From: DATJWY01 sp035500775
GTDB lineage: Bacteria; Pseudomonadota; Alphaproteobacteria; Acetobacterales; Acetobacteraceae
Direction: 5' to 3'
DNA: 64,000 bases
Assembly: GCA_035500775.1 (NCBI GenBank)
Contig: DATJWY010000068.1
Span: forward strand, 1 to 64,000
Shown: positions 49,964 to 58,737 of the stretch, piece by piece
Layout of the letters: every line of letters starts with the position of its first letter
Position numbering within the stretch: the first letter of the stretch is position 1
Made by a program: the position numbers and the translations under genes
Notes under the pieces: model-generated
The model's database searches: none
What the model was told of the DNA's origin: nothing
Seen by the model: the letters and a program-made list of their open reading frames with translations, nothing else

Positions 49964-50716
49964 TCAGGGGAACAGTGCATCGATCGCGTCCTGCGAGGCC
50001 TCCCCGGTCGGTGCTGAGCCGGTGCCATTCAGCAGGGCGTCGATCGCATTCTGTTCGAGGCCGTTCTCCGTCGGCCCGTTCAGGAGATGCGAATCCGGTC
50101 GATCATCCACGCTCGGCGCTTCCGCACCTGTGAGGTCAACAGATCCTTCCCAAAGTGCCGCGAGCGAGATGATGCGCTGCTCGATATAGTTCAGCGCCTG
50201 CACCACCTTGCGGATGCGTTGGCCCGTGAGATCCTGGAAGGAACAGGCCATCACGATATCCATCGCCGCGTTGTCGATCACATCGACATGGCGCAGCACC
50301 TCGGGCGACAGGCCGGGTTCGGCGCGGATGTGCTGGATCGCGTCCTGCGACCGTTCCGCCGCCCCCATGATCTCGACCGCGGCCCGCTCTGTCGCGCTGA
50401 CGACGCTGTCGAGTTCGCCGGAGGCACAGGTCAGCCGGGAATGCGCCTGCTCGCCGGGGATCAGCCCGGCCACTTCCGACCGCGTCTCCGCGATCAGCCG
50501 GCCCATGCCTCGCAGCTCGTCCTGCAACAGCTTGAGCTGGTGCTGCGCCTCAGCTTCGCCTCCCGGGCGTACCGTGCCGAGGCGCGCGACTTCATGATGC
50601 AGCTGCGCGGTGATCTGTTCCAGCCGCGATGCCATGGCCGCGGCGGCGGCGTAGGTATTTTCGCCCAACGCCGCACCGCCGGGAACGGATGCGGCGCCTG
50701 CCCCTGTTGCGTTCAC
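49964..50716 (-). CDS. cheZ: CheZ, CheY-P phosphatase
   Basis: CheZ removes phosphate from CheY. The 250-residue product is a long helical protein with the active-site segment ACSFQDLTGQRIRKVV (D162 and Q166 match the catalytic Asp and Gln of E. coli CheZ). Its C-terminus carries two FliM-like CheY-binding peptides, LEQNAIDALL (220-229) and SQDAIDALFP (241-250), in place of the single tail peptide of enteric CheZ. It lies 18 bases after cheY. Confidence 0.92.
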   Translation of the reverse strand: MNATGAGAASVPGGAALGENTYAAAAAMASRLEQITAQLHHEVARLGTVRPGGEAEAQHQLKLLQDELRGMGRLIAETRSEVAGLIPGEQAHSRLTCASGELDSVVSATERAAVEIMGAAERSQDAIQHIRAEPGLSPEVLRHVDVIDNAAMDIVMACSFQDLTGQRIRKVVQALNYIEQRIISLAALWEGSVDLTGAEAPSVDDRPDSHLLNGPTENGLEQNAIDALLNGTGSAPTGEASQDAIDALFP

Positions 50717-50733
50717 GCGGCCCTCCGTTCGCT

Positions 50734-51093
50734 TCAGATGACCGTGGCGATCTTCGCCTTCAGCGTGTCGGCGGTGAACGGCTTGACGATGTAGTTGCTG
50801 ACTCCGGCCTTCTTGGCCTCGATCACGTTTTCTGTCTTGCTCTCCGCCGTGACCATGATGAAGGGCAAGGGCGCGAGCGCGCTGTCCGCCCGCACTTGCT
50901 TGAGCAGTTCGAGTCCGGTCATCGGCTCCATGTTCCAGTCGGAGATGACCAGATCGAACTTTCCCGAGCGCAGCTTCGCGAGCGCCTCGCTGCCATCGGC
51001 CGCCTCATCGATGTCGGCGTGTCCGATCTGACCGAGGAGGTTCCGCACGATCCGGCGCATGGTGGCATAATCGTCAACAACGAGAATTTTCAC
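50734..51093 (-). CDS. cheY: CheY, chemotaxis response regulator
   Basis: CheY carries the phosphoryl signal from CheA to the motor. From GTG 51093 the product is 119 residues, a single receiver domain: [20 protein letters not shown], the phosphoacceptor D52 in VISDWNM, T82 in VTAES and K104 in VKPF. The surrounding order is unknown gene-cheY-cheZ, leftward. No cheA, cheW, cheR or cheB is in the window. Confidence 0.96.
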   Translation of the reverse strand: MKILVVDDYATMRRIVRNLLGQIGHADIDEAADGSEALAKLRSGKFDLVISDWNMEPMTGLELLKQVRADSALAPLPFIMVTAESKTENVIEAKKAGVSNYIVKPFTADTLKAKIATVI

Positions 51094-51163
51094 GGTGTCT
51101 CCGCCAGCAAGCGATAAAAGAGAGGCTCCGACCATTGCGGTCGGAGTGAGCCTATCTGACAGG

Positions 51164-51171
51164 ATTTCGCG
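51164..51171 (-). promoter_or_regulatory. GCGAAA motif upstream of cheY
   Basis: On the minus strand CGCGAAAT (51171-51164) faces cheY, about 70 bases before its start. It is part of a TTCGCGAA palindrome. It belongs to the island-wide set. Confidence 0.25.
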
Positions 51172-51260
51172 AAGGGTTAATGTCGCCGGCGAAAATCCGA
51201 TTTTGCCATTGAGTGTGGCGCGTGGCGGTTGCCGCCGGCAAGTCAACCAGAGGGCTGACT

Positions 51261-52499
51261 TCAGAGGGCGAACAGCGCGTCCAGTTCGTCGAGACCGGGG
51301 CCCAGGCCGAACCAGGAGGCATTGCCGATCTCGCCCCCTTCCGGGTCCAGGCGATGACAGAACCCCCAGCACGGCGCCGCGGCCAGCACCGCGGCTTCGG
51401 TCCTGGCCGCGGCGCCGTAAGCGAGCGCGTAGAGATCGGCCGGGTCAGGGCTGTTTTTGAGCAGGAGGCAGAGTCGCCGCGCCGCGCCTGCCTGCCGCGC
51501 CAGGAAGACGGCCTGGTCGCTGCCCAGACTAACCGGCGCCGCGCCGCCGCCTTCCCGGAACAGCACGGCCTCGCCACGCCCCTTCAGCGCGGCGCGCAGG
51601 CCCTGGATGAGGGGGGTGCCTTTGCCCCGCGGCTCAATCGCGAGCAGGGCCTGGCCCGGCGCGGCGCGCAGCCGTGCCGCCGCTTCCGGCCAGGATTCCA
51701 GCATCTGATAGCCGGGTCGCGTCGTGGCACCGCCCAGGAAGCCGCTCGGGAGCACGCCAAGCGCGTCGGCGATCCGGCTGGCAAGGCAGGTTTCCCCATC
51801 CGTGCAGGCCTGGATCAGCGCGTAGCGCAGATCGTCGGAAATCTCCGCCGCGAGCAGCGCGTCGAGATGCTCGGCGATGCCGAGGGTCAGGAACCGGAAG
51901 CGTTCCCAGCCCTCTCCCGCCTGCCACATCTCGGGCGGCAGCGGCGCGTCCGGCCGGAGAGGGGCGCCGCAGACCGTGGCGGCCAGGGCGAGGCAATCCG
52001 GCGCCGGCGTGAACGGCCAGGCGACCGCCCCCTCCTCGCCCCAGAGCAGCAGCCAGGGGGTTGCCGGGGCCGCGTCCTGTGGTGATGCCCCGGCGAGGCC
52101 GTCAGGGCTCGAAAGGATGCTCGCGGCCTGCGGCGGCATGATTTCCGGCAGGCCAGGCACGGTCCGCACGCCGCTTTCGTCGCGCAGGAGCGTCAGGACG
52201 CCGGGGGCAGCCGCGATGCGAGCGCGCAGGCCGGATATATCTGGCGCTGTCACGACGTGGCAGGCCTGCGGGTCTGGCACCAGCACCCCGGTTTCCGGGC
52301 CGCGCAGCGCGACCGCACCACCCGGCAGCAGGACGATGTCCGGGCGCGCGGTTTCGGCCGGCGGCACGGTGATGCAGAGGTCCCGCAGCAAGGCGGTGTG
52401 CTCCGTCTCCGCCATTCCCGCCCAGTCGCGGTCGATGCGGCGCAGCAACCCGATCGCGCCCGGGTTGCCGAGATCAAGCTCCCTGATAGTTGCCAGCAT
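51261..52499 (-). CDS. unknown protein ending in a CheY-binding-like peptide
   Basis: The 412-residue product is soluble, alanine/proline rich, and shows no recognised domain. Segments include [55 protein letters not shown] and [24 protein letters not shown]. Its last residues, [11 protein letters not shown], match the FliM/CheZ pattern DxxDALF. It lies upstream of cheY-cheZ in the same direction, separated by 167 bases. It may be a CheY partner, but that is inferred from the tail and location only. Confidence 0.7.
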   Translation of the reverse strand: MLATIRELDLGNPGAIGLLRRIDRDWAGMAETEHTALLRDLCITVPPAETARPDIVLLPGGAVALRGPETGVLVPDPQACHVVTAPDISGLRARIAAAPGVLTLLRDESGVRTVPGLPEIMPPQAASILSSPDGLAGASPQDAAPATPWLLLWGEEGAVAWPFTPAPDCLALAATVCGAPLRPDAPLPPEMWQAGEGWERFRFLTLGIAEHLDALLAAEISDDLRYALIQACTDGETCLASRIADALGVLPSGFLGGATTRPGYQMLESWPEAAARLRAAPGQALLAIEPRGKGTPLIQGLRAALKGRGEAVLFREGGGAAPVSLGSDQAVFLARQAGAARRLCLLLKNSPDPADLYALAYGAAARTEAAVLAAAPCWGFCHRLDPEGGEIGNASWFGLGPGLDELDALFAL

Positions 52500-52617
52500 C
52501 CCGGCCTCAGCCCTCCGTCACGGCGGATGCGCCAACGGGCCATGCCCTGTGCGCTCCGTTTCGTGCGTAATCCGTTTACCGCGCCGCGGCTATGCTCGTT
52601 CTGATTGTGAGAGGTCC

Positions 52618-52974
52618 ATGCATATCGTTCGGAATGAAGAGGGAGAAGCGACCCTGATCGCCGCGGATGGGCGCGAATTGCTGGCGATATCCGCCCTCCT
52701 CGCCTCGGACGAGGAGTTCGACACGCTGCTCCGGCAGATTGAATCGATCACCGGCGGCAACTCAGTGCCGCGTATCGTCGTGAACTATAAGGAGGGGCTG
52801 TTCGATACCGCGCAGGCTGACATTGCCTGCGAGGTCATCCTGATCGAGGAAGATCCGTTCGACGAACCGCCGACCGCGATCTGCCGGAAGAGCGTGACCG
52901 AGGGAGACCCGGCCGGGGTGGCGGCCCGGATCGGCCTCGCGGAACAGCGACAGAAGCGGCTGGCCGGTCAGTAA
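52618..52974 (+). CDS. unknown small acidic protein
   Basis: The 118-residue product starts MHIVRNEEGEATLIAADGRE with GAGAGG upstream. It has a compact beta-type pattern (RIVVNYKEGLFDTAQADIACEVILIEEDPFDEPP) and a charged C-terminal helix. No family was recognised. It is divergent from the unknown gene at 51261-52499 and is followed 131 bases later by another unknown gene in the same direction. Confidence 0.65.
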   Translation: MHIVRNEEGEATLIAADGRELLAISALLASDEEFDTLLRQIESITGGNSVPRIVVNYKEGLFDTAQADIACEVILIEEDPFDEPPTAICRKSVTEGDPAGVAARIGLAEQRQKRLAGQ

Positions 52975-53105
52975 CGGGCATGGCGGTCGCGTCCGCCATG
53001 GCGCGCCATGCCTGCGCGGCCCGGCCGGGCATTAAGATCTTGGTCATCACCTCCGGGTAGCGTCGCCTCAGGCAGCAGAAGGTTGCCGGCTGAAAGGCAA
53101 AACGC

Positions 53106-53780
53106 ATGACGCTCATCCTCCGCCCGCTCCTCAACACGACCGCTACCTTGCTTGAGCAGCTGTGGCATGCACGCATGCGGAAGCCGGTGAGCGTGCTGTT
53201 GCCCGATTGGATGGACCCAGGGCTGACCGATGCCGTGGCTGACCCCATCGCCACCGAGACGGAGACGGCCTTGCGCGCCAGGCTGCTGGCCATCGGGGCG
53301 CAGCTTCGCGCCGTCAGCCCGGTCGCCACGGCGCGGGATGTGCTCCGCCGCCCCGACGCGGATGCCGGACGGCGCGCCGCTCTTCTTGCCCTGGCCGGCG
53401 CTGCGGAGTGGACGCGTGTGGCGAGGGCGCCAGGGAGCTTCCGCTGCACGCGCATATCGGCCGATGGACTGACCTACCGCATCGACATGGAGAGTGCTGG
53501 CGGCGCCGGGCATGCCGAGCACGCGGCCATCGCCCTGCGGCAGACGCTGCATGTGGAGGGGGCAGAGCGGCCCCGCTCCCTTGTGCAGACCGCCGACACG
53601 ACCTGCTTCTCCCTGCTCTGCGGCGTGCGCGATCTGGTCGTGCTGCTGGTGCGGGAGGGAGAGGGGCATCTGGCCAGGGAAGTCGCTCAGCTCGGCGGGT
53701 TGCCGGCCGAGTTGCTGCCGGAGGCGCTGCTGCCGGGAACGATGCCGGACGTGGCGGGTGCGCGGCGCCTGGCGGGGTGA
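53106..53780 (+). CDS. unknown protein, 224 residues
   Basis: The product starts MTLILRPLLNTTATLLEQLW and has no signal peptide. A middle section (GSFRCTRISADGLTYRIDMES) and HVEGAERPRSLVQTADTTCFSLLCGVRDLVVLLVREG look like a folded alpha/beta core. No family was recognised. A rho-independent terminator follows 38 bases after the stop. Confidence 0.65.
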   Translation: MTLILRPLLNTTATLLEQLWHARMRKPVSVLLPDWMDPGLTDAVADPIATETETALRARLLAIGAQLRAVSPVATARDVLRRPDADAGRRAALLALAGAAEWTRVARAPGSFRCTRISADGLTYRIDMESAGGAGHAEHAAIALRQTLHVEGAERPRSLVQTADTTCFSLLCGVRDLVVLLVREGEGHLAREVAQLGGLPAELLPEALLPGTMPDVAGARRLAG

Positions 53781-53817
53781 CGCAGCGGCCAGCCATGCCG
53801 GGAACATGGCCCGCTTC

Positions 53818-53849
53818 CCTGACCGGCGATAAGCACGGTCAGGATTTTT
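53818..53849 (+). terminator. rho-independent terminator
   Basis: CCTGACCG and CGGTCAGG form an 8-base perfect stem with a 10-base loop, followed at once by ATTTTT. It terminates the rightward gene ending at 53780 and marks the end of the motility island. Confidence 0.8.
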
Positions 53850-53981
53850 GCCTGTAGAAACCGCATGTCAGGCTGATCCTTATCTCGTCACGTCGATAAA
53901 TCGCCCTTCATATGGTCAAATGCGCCAGATCATGACATCTTCGGCCGGGCGGTCTTTATAAATGCACGGATTTAGAGCATT

Positions 53982-55004
53982 ATGCGGCAGGCAGGCGAGC
54001 GGATCCCTTTCACGAACGCGACGTTTCGCTACCCGGATGGCGCCTGGCCGAACCGGCTGGCGCTCGGCCTCACCTTCCTCGGCTGGATCGGCGGGATCGT
54101 TCTGCTGACGCTGCGGTCCTGGCCGCTGAACGCTGTGGGCGTGCTCCTGACCGCGCAGGCGCTCGTCTATTCCGCCTATTTCATTCATGAATGCGCGCAT
54201 GGCGCCTTGTTCACCACGGCGCGCGACAATGACCGGCTGGGTCGGGCGCTGAGTTGGCTGAATGGTGCGTGCACTCTTTCCTATGCCGGACTGAAGCATA
54301 AGCACATGCGCCACCACGTCGACCGGCTGGATGTGGTCAGCGTCGATTACCGTAAGGCCCTGCTTCGCTGGCCGGCCTGGGCGCGCCGTATGATGCTCGC
54401 CCTGGAATGGGCCTATGTGCCGGCGGTGGAATTCCTGATGCGCGGCCTCGTGCTGGCCGACGTCTGGCGGGAAGCGCCGGGGCGTACGGCCGCCACCCTC
54501 GCGGCGCGCATCGCCGGCTTTGCCGTGCTTGGCGTGATCTCGCCGAAGGCGCTGGCGCTCTATGCCCTCGCCTACATCCTGTTCCTGCACGTTCTCCGCT
54601 TCATGGATGCGTTTCAGCATACATACGAGGTGGTCGCGGCTGAGCATGCCGACGCGCTTGTCGCGGCGCGTCAGTACGACCGGGCCTATGAGAACGAGAA
54701 CACCTATTCCAATCTGGTTTCGGTGCAGCAGCCATGGCTCAACCTGCTGACGCTGAATTTTGCTTACCACAACGCGCATCACGCGAAGCCGGCTGCACCG
54801 TGGCACCAATTGCCGACGTTGCATCAGCGGCTGTACGGCCGGGATGAGCGGCAGGTGCTGCCATGTCGCACGCTGTTCGCCACCTATCATCGCAACCGGG
54901 TGAAACGGGTGCTGAGTGAGGATTACGGCTTAGTGGCGCCTGCCGGCGACCGCGCAGCGGATTTCCTCGGGGCTGTCGGCGTCTCCTTCCTTACCGCCGT
55001 CTAA
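53982..55004 (+). CDS. membrane fatty-acid desaturase
   Basis: The 340-residue product has about four to six membrane helices and the three histidine boxes of the membrane desaturase superfamily: HECAHG at about 69-74, HKHMRHH at about 106-112 and NAHHA at about 264-268. These bind the diiron centre. It probably inserts a double bond or hydroxyl in a lipid or carotenoid chain. Substrate cannot be told from sequence. It is convergent with the PPDK-like gene, with a 4-base overlap of stops. Confidence 0.88.
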   Translation: MRQAGERIPFTNATFRYPDGAWPNRLALGLTFLGWIGGIVLLTLRSWPLNAVGVLLTAQALVYSAYFIHECAHGALFTTARDNDRLGRALSWLNGACTLSYAGLKHKHMRHHVDRLDVVSVDYRKALLRWPAWARRMMLALEWAYVPAVEFLMRGLVLADVWREAPGRTAATLAARIAGFAVLGVISPKALALYALAYILFLHVLRFMDAFQHTYEVVAAEHADALVAARQYDRAYENENTYSNLVSVQQPWLNLLTLNFAYHNAHHAKPAAPWHQLPTLHQRLYGRDERQVLPCRTLFATYHRNRVKRVLSEDYGLVAPAGDRAADFLGAVGVSFLTAV

Positions 55005-56638
55005 GCCGCCACGGCGCGTCGCCAGTCGCGAATGGCCGCGAGTTCCCGCTCTGGCCGCTCGGTTACCACCTCCAGCGCCCCGGCGAAGATCCGCCCCTCA
55101 TTGCCGTCGAGCGAGATCGTATCCCCCTCGTCCAGCACGCGCTCGCCGATCCGGCACTGCTGCCGCGCGAGGTCGATGGCAAGGGCGGTACAGCCGACCA
55201 GGCACACCTTGCCGAGTTGCCGCGCCACCACGGCGGCGTGTGAGGTGCGGCCGCCGGTCGCGGTCAGGGTGCCTTCCGCCCGGGCGAGGCCGGCGATGTC
55301 CTCGGTCGCGATTTCCCGCCGCACCAGGATCACCTTCTGGCCGGCTTCTGCCATGCGCTCGGCGGCTTCCGGACTCAGTGCGATGGCCCCGGTGGCGATG
55401 CCAGGGCACGCCACCCGCGCGGTGGCCAGCAACTGCCCGGATTCGGCGGCCAGCCGGGAGCGCGTGATGCTGTCGAGGTCGATGGCGCGCAGGCGCGCGA
55501 GTGCCTCCGCGGGCGTGATCAGCCCCTCCTCCACCAGTTCGACGGCGATGCGCAGCGCCGCCCAGGGCGTCGTCTTGGCATTGCGTGTCTGCAGCAGATA
55601 AAGCGAGCCGGATTGCAGGGTGAACTCGAAATCCTGCGCGTCGCCGAACAGCGCCTCCAGTGTGTGGCAGGTGGCTTCCAGCTCGGTCACCAGTAGTGGC
55701 AGGCGGCGGCTCAGCCGCTCATTGTCGTTCAGCACCTGTCGCCCGGCGACGACATCCTCGCCTTGGCCATTGAACTGGAAATCGACGTAGAGCGTGCGCG
55801 CGCCGGTCGCCGGATCGCGGGTGAAGCCGACCCCGGCGCCCGATGCGCCGCCGGCATTGCCGAACACCATGGTCTGCACGGTCACGGCGGTGCCCATGCT
55901 GTCGGCGATGCCGTTCAGCTTCCTGTAAGTCACCGCTTTCGGCGCTTCCCAGGAGGCGAACACCGCTGCCGAGGCACGGCCGAGCTGCACGTACACGTCC
56001 TCGGGGAAGGGTTCGCCCGCGAGGTCTTCGTACCGCTTCAGCATACCGAAGGTCATGGCGCGCAGGGTGATGTGATCGAAGCCGCCGGCTGGCTCGTCCT
56101 GGGCGTTGCCCGTGACCGAGGCGATCACGGCATCGAACGGCTCGGCCGGCAAGCCGGCGACCACGCCCGCGAATTGCCGTACCAGCCGCCGGTAGCTGTC
56201 CCAGGCGAGGCGTGGATTACCGGTCTGGCGGATCAGGCCCTCCACGGTCTCCTGGTTCAGGCCGATATCGAGGACCGTCTCCAGCATGCCCGGCATGGAA
56301 ACCGGGGCGCCGGAGCGCACGGAAACCAGCAGCGGCCGGCGCGCCGAACCGAAGCCGAGACCGCTGACCTGCTCAAGACCGGCGATGCCGCGCCGGAGCG
56401 CCGCGGCCAGGGTCGCGTCCGGTTTCGGCTGGCGCCTCGCGGCGTCCGGTGACGCGCCGGCCGCGTGGAACCGCTGACACCATCCGGTCGGCAGCGCGAA
56501 GCCGGGTGGCACACGCAGGCCGGCAGCCGCCATGCGCATCAGGTTCCAGGCCTTGTTGCCGACTTCCGCCGCACCGCCGCGCGGCAGCACCACGCCCGGC
56601 CCAAAAGGGTAGAGATCCGGCGTCCGATCTTCACTCAC
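55001..56638 (-). CDS. shortened pyruvate-phosphate-dikinase-like phosphotransfer protein
   Basis: From GTG 56638 (GGGGAG eight bases upstream) the product is 545 residues. It matches the ATP-grasp half of PPDK (NKAWNLMRMAAAGLRVPPGF, SVRSGAPVSMPGMLETVLDIGLN, GGASGAGVGFTRDPATG, YLLQTRNAKTTPWAAL) and the phosphohistidine domain (ATGGRTSHAAVVARQLGKVCLVG, His at about 467). The PEP/pyruvate-binding barrel of full PPDK (about 880 residues) is absent. The protein should be able to phosphorylate its own histidine but must pass the phosphate elsewhere. Its gene start overlaps the end of the PhoU-domain gene, so the two are coupled. Confidence 0.85.
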   Translation of the reverse strand: MSEDRTPDLYPFGPGVVLPRGGAAEVGNKAWNLMRMAAAGLRVPPGFALPTGWCQRFHAAGASPDAARRQPKPDATLAAALRRGIAGLEQVSGLGFGSARRPLLVSVRSGAPVSMPGMLETVLDIGLNQETVEGLIRQTGNPRLAWDSYRRLVRQFAGVVAGLPAEPFDAVIASVTGNAQDEPAGGFDHITLRAMTFGMLKRYEDLAGEPFPEDVYVQLGRASAAVFASWEAPKAVTYRKLNGIADSMGTAVTVQTMVFGNAGGASGAGVGFTRDPATGARTLYVDFQFNGQGEDVVAGRQVLNDNERLSRRLPLLVTELEATCHTLEALFGDAQDFEFTLQSGSLYLLQTRNAKTTPWAALRIAVELVEEGLITPAEALARLRAIDLDSITRSRLAAESGQLLATARVACPGIATGAIALSPEAAERMAEAGQKVILVRREIATEDIAGLARAEGTLTATGGRTSHAAVVARQLGKVCLVGCTALAIDLARQQCRIGERVLDEGDTISLDGNEGRIFAGALEVVTERPERELAAIRDWRRAVAA

Positions 56639-58586
56639 CGAGCACACTCCCCATCACATGATCCCGGGCGCCGAGAGCGGCGCGCTTGAGGCTGTCAGCG
56701 GCTTCTTCCAGGCTGTTGCCGATGGTGGTGTAGAGGTGCAACTGCCGGAAATCCCGCGCATGGCGCAGGGCCGTGACGGTCAGGGCGCGCTGGACATCAT
56801 CCGCCTGGTGCTCGAGTGCGAGGATGCGGTCAACCGCGCTCAGGAAATCCTCGGTATCCTCCCGTGCGACCTTCACGCCCTGCCCCGGGCTCGCGATGGT
56901 GGCGGCGTCGGCGAGGGTCTTGACCCATTCCTGCGTGCCTTCCGCCACCAGGTCGGCGAGTCCGGCCAGCGCCTCCAGCGCCTCGCCCCCGGCTTCGTTG
57001 CTGGCGAGCAGGCCGAGCAGGAAGGCGGCCTCCTCCATCGCGTCGGCGGCGTCGTCGGCCGTCTGGGCGAGGCGCAGCAGCGGCGCCTGCTCCGGCCGCC
57101 GCCGCGCCGCGTCCCGTATCTCGCTCACCTTCTGGTCGGCAGCGTGCTCGAAATCCCGGGCGCGGCGGGCAAGCTGCTCTGCCGTCATGGGCGAGAGGTC
57201 GCGCAGCCCCTCGCGCAGCACCGTCGCGATCTCGAACGTCAGGGCGGCGTGCTCGACAAGGACACGCAGCAGGCGGCGGCCCTCATTGCTGACATGGGCA
57301 TGCAGCTCGGTGCGGATGCGGTCGTGGATCATTCCCGCCGACTGCCCGGCGCGCAATCCCTCGCTCGCGGCGCGCAGCACGAAGCAGACGTAGTCGCGTG
57401 CCGCCGCGTCGCCGAGCACGTCGCAAAGCCGGTCGCCGAAATGCAGGGCGGAGCTGGCCGCCACCTCGATCGCCTGATTGATCAGCCGCGCGCCGCCAAG
57501 GGAGAGGAAGCCACGATGGCCGACCTCCTTATCCGCCGCCCAGCGCAGCACGGCGATGCGGTCGGAGCCGCGCAGGAAGCCACGGAGTTCCTTGCGGGCG
57601 CGGTTCCAGTCGATCAGGAAGACGAGGCGGGAGCCGACGAATTCGAGGCAGTCGCGCAGCGCCGCGTCGTCCGCCGCTTCGTGGCGGCCGATCGCCATCT
57701 CGAAGCTCAGGCCGGAGGCGGCGCGTTCGACCGGCTGTTCGCCGTCGTTCCAGGAAAAGTCGCGCGCGGTCAGCATGTCCTTGAGGAAGCGCAGCCGCTC
57801 CGGGTGGATATCCGTATAGGTGATGGTGACGCAGCGGCCTTCCACGTGCACGACGATGACGTGCGCGTCCGTGGTGCCGATGTCGTTCTGGATGACCAGC
57901 CGGTTCCCGGCCCGGGTGGCTGTGGTGGCGAGGCCGGGATGGTCGAATTTCAGCGGTGCGGTGCGGTTGAGGCCGCGCATGAAGGCGGCAACCAAGGGTT
58001 TATCCGCTTCGTCGAGGCCATAGACGGCGGCGCCGTCCAGCGTTGCCTCGGCAAGCCCCGCCTGCAGCGCGTTGAGCTGGCGATGCAGGTCCATGACCAG
58101 CAGATGCAGGCTGTCTGTCCCGGCGCGGTTGGCGCTGGTCATGGCGAGGATCGCCGGACCGTCCACCAGGTCGTCCGCCGCGCCGGGGAGATCGGCGAAC
58201 CTGGCCTCGAGGCGCTGTTGCAGCGCGGCGGTCGTCGCGTCCGGGCCGGCTTCCAGCACCGGCACGGCCATCACCCGCATATCCTGCGCGATGCGCGCCA
58301 GCATCCGGGCGGCGCCCGGGATGCGGATGCGATCGCCTTCCCGCCTTGCACCGGCCACAGCCGTATCGAGCCCGATATCGTCGATGCCGGCGGCGAGGCG
58401 CTCGCGTTTCAGCGATGGCGCCGGATGATCCGGGTTCTCCGCATGGGCGATCGCCATTTGCAGTAGCGAGAACAGGTATTTGACCCGGTCGTTCGCCGCG
58501 AGGGCGGCATTGACGCGCGAGGAGCGCCTGAGCGCGGTCTCGCCGATGGCATCCAGAACCGCCGCCTTCATGCTGTCCACGTCCAT
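56631..58586 (-). CDS. large protein with C-terminal PhoU-like (DUF47) domain
   Basis: The product is about 651 residues from ATG 58586, and other nearby starts are possible. The N-terminal two thirds have no recognised domain and include DAHVIVVHVEGRCVTITYTDIHPERLRFL and GFLSLGGARLINQAIEVAAS. The last 200 residues are a helical bundle of the PhoU/DUF47 type: LARRARDFEHAADQKVSEIRDAA, DDAADAMEEAAFLLGLLASNE, VDRILALEHQADDVQRALTVTAL, TIGNSLEEAADSLKRAALGARDHVMG. The EHxAD-type motifs resemble the metal sites of PhoU. It is translated just ahead of the PPDK-like protein, with an 8-base overlap. Confidence 0.78.
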   Translation of the reverse strand: MDVDSMKAAVLDAIGETALRRSSRVNAALAANDRVKYLFSLLQMAIAHAENPDHPAPSLKRERLAAGIDDIGLDTAVAGARREGDRIRIPGAARMLARIAQDMRVMAVPVLEAGPDATTAALQQRLEARFADLPGAADDLVDGPAILAMTSANRAGTDSLHLLVMDLHRQLNALQAGLAEATLDGAAVYGLDEADKPLVAAFMRGLNRTAPLKFDHPGLATTATRAGNRLVIQNDIGTTDAHVIVVHVEGRCVTITYTDIHPERLRFLKDMLTARDFSWNDGEQPVERAASGLSFEMAIGRHEAADDAALRDCLEFVGSRLVFLIDWNRARKELRGFLRGSDRIAVLRWAADKEVGHRGFLSLGGARLINQAIEVAASSALHFGDRLCDVLGDAAARDYVCFVLRAASEGLRAGQSAGMIHDRIRTELHAHVSNEGRRLLRVLVEHAALTFEIATVLREGLRDLSPMTAEQLARRARDFEHAADQKVSEIRDAARRRPEQAPLLRLAQTADDAADAMEEAAFLLGLLASNEAGGEALEALAGLADLVAEGTQEWVKTLADAATIASPGQGVKVAREDTEDFLSAVDRILALEHQADDVQRALTVTALRHARDFRQLHLYTTIGNSLEEAADSLKRAALGARDHVMGSVLGE

Positions 58587-58737
58587 TGCAGGTTGTGGGC
58601 CGCCCCTTAACAGGCCGGGCGTCGAGCCTCCTCGATTTCCGTCAATGGCGCATCCCAGGCCATTCACGCCGTCCAGACAGGGGGGCGCTGGCCCCGGTTT
58701 CTTGCGCCCTTACCGGGGATCGGCTAAGGGCGCTCGC

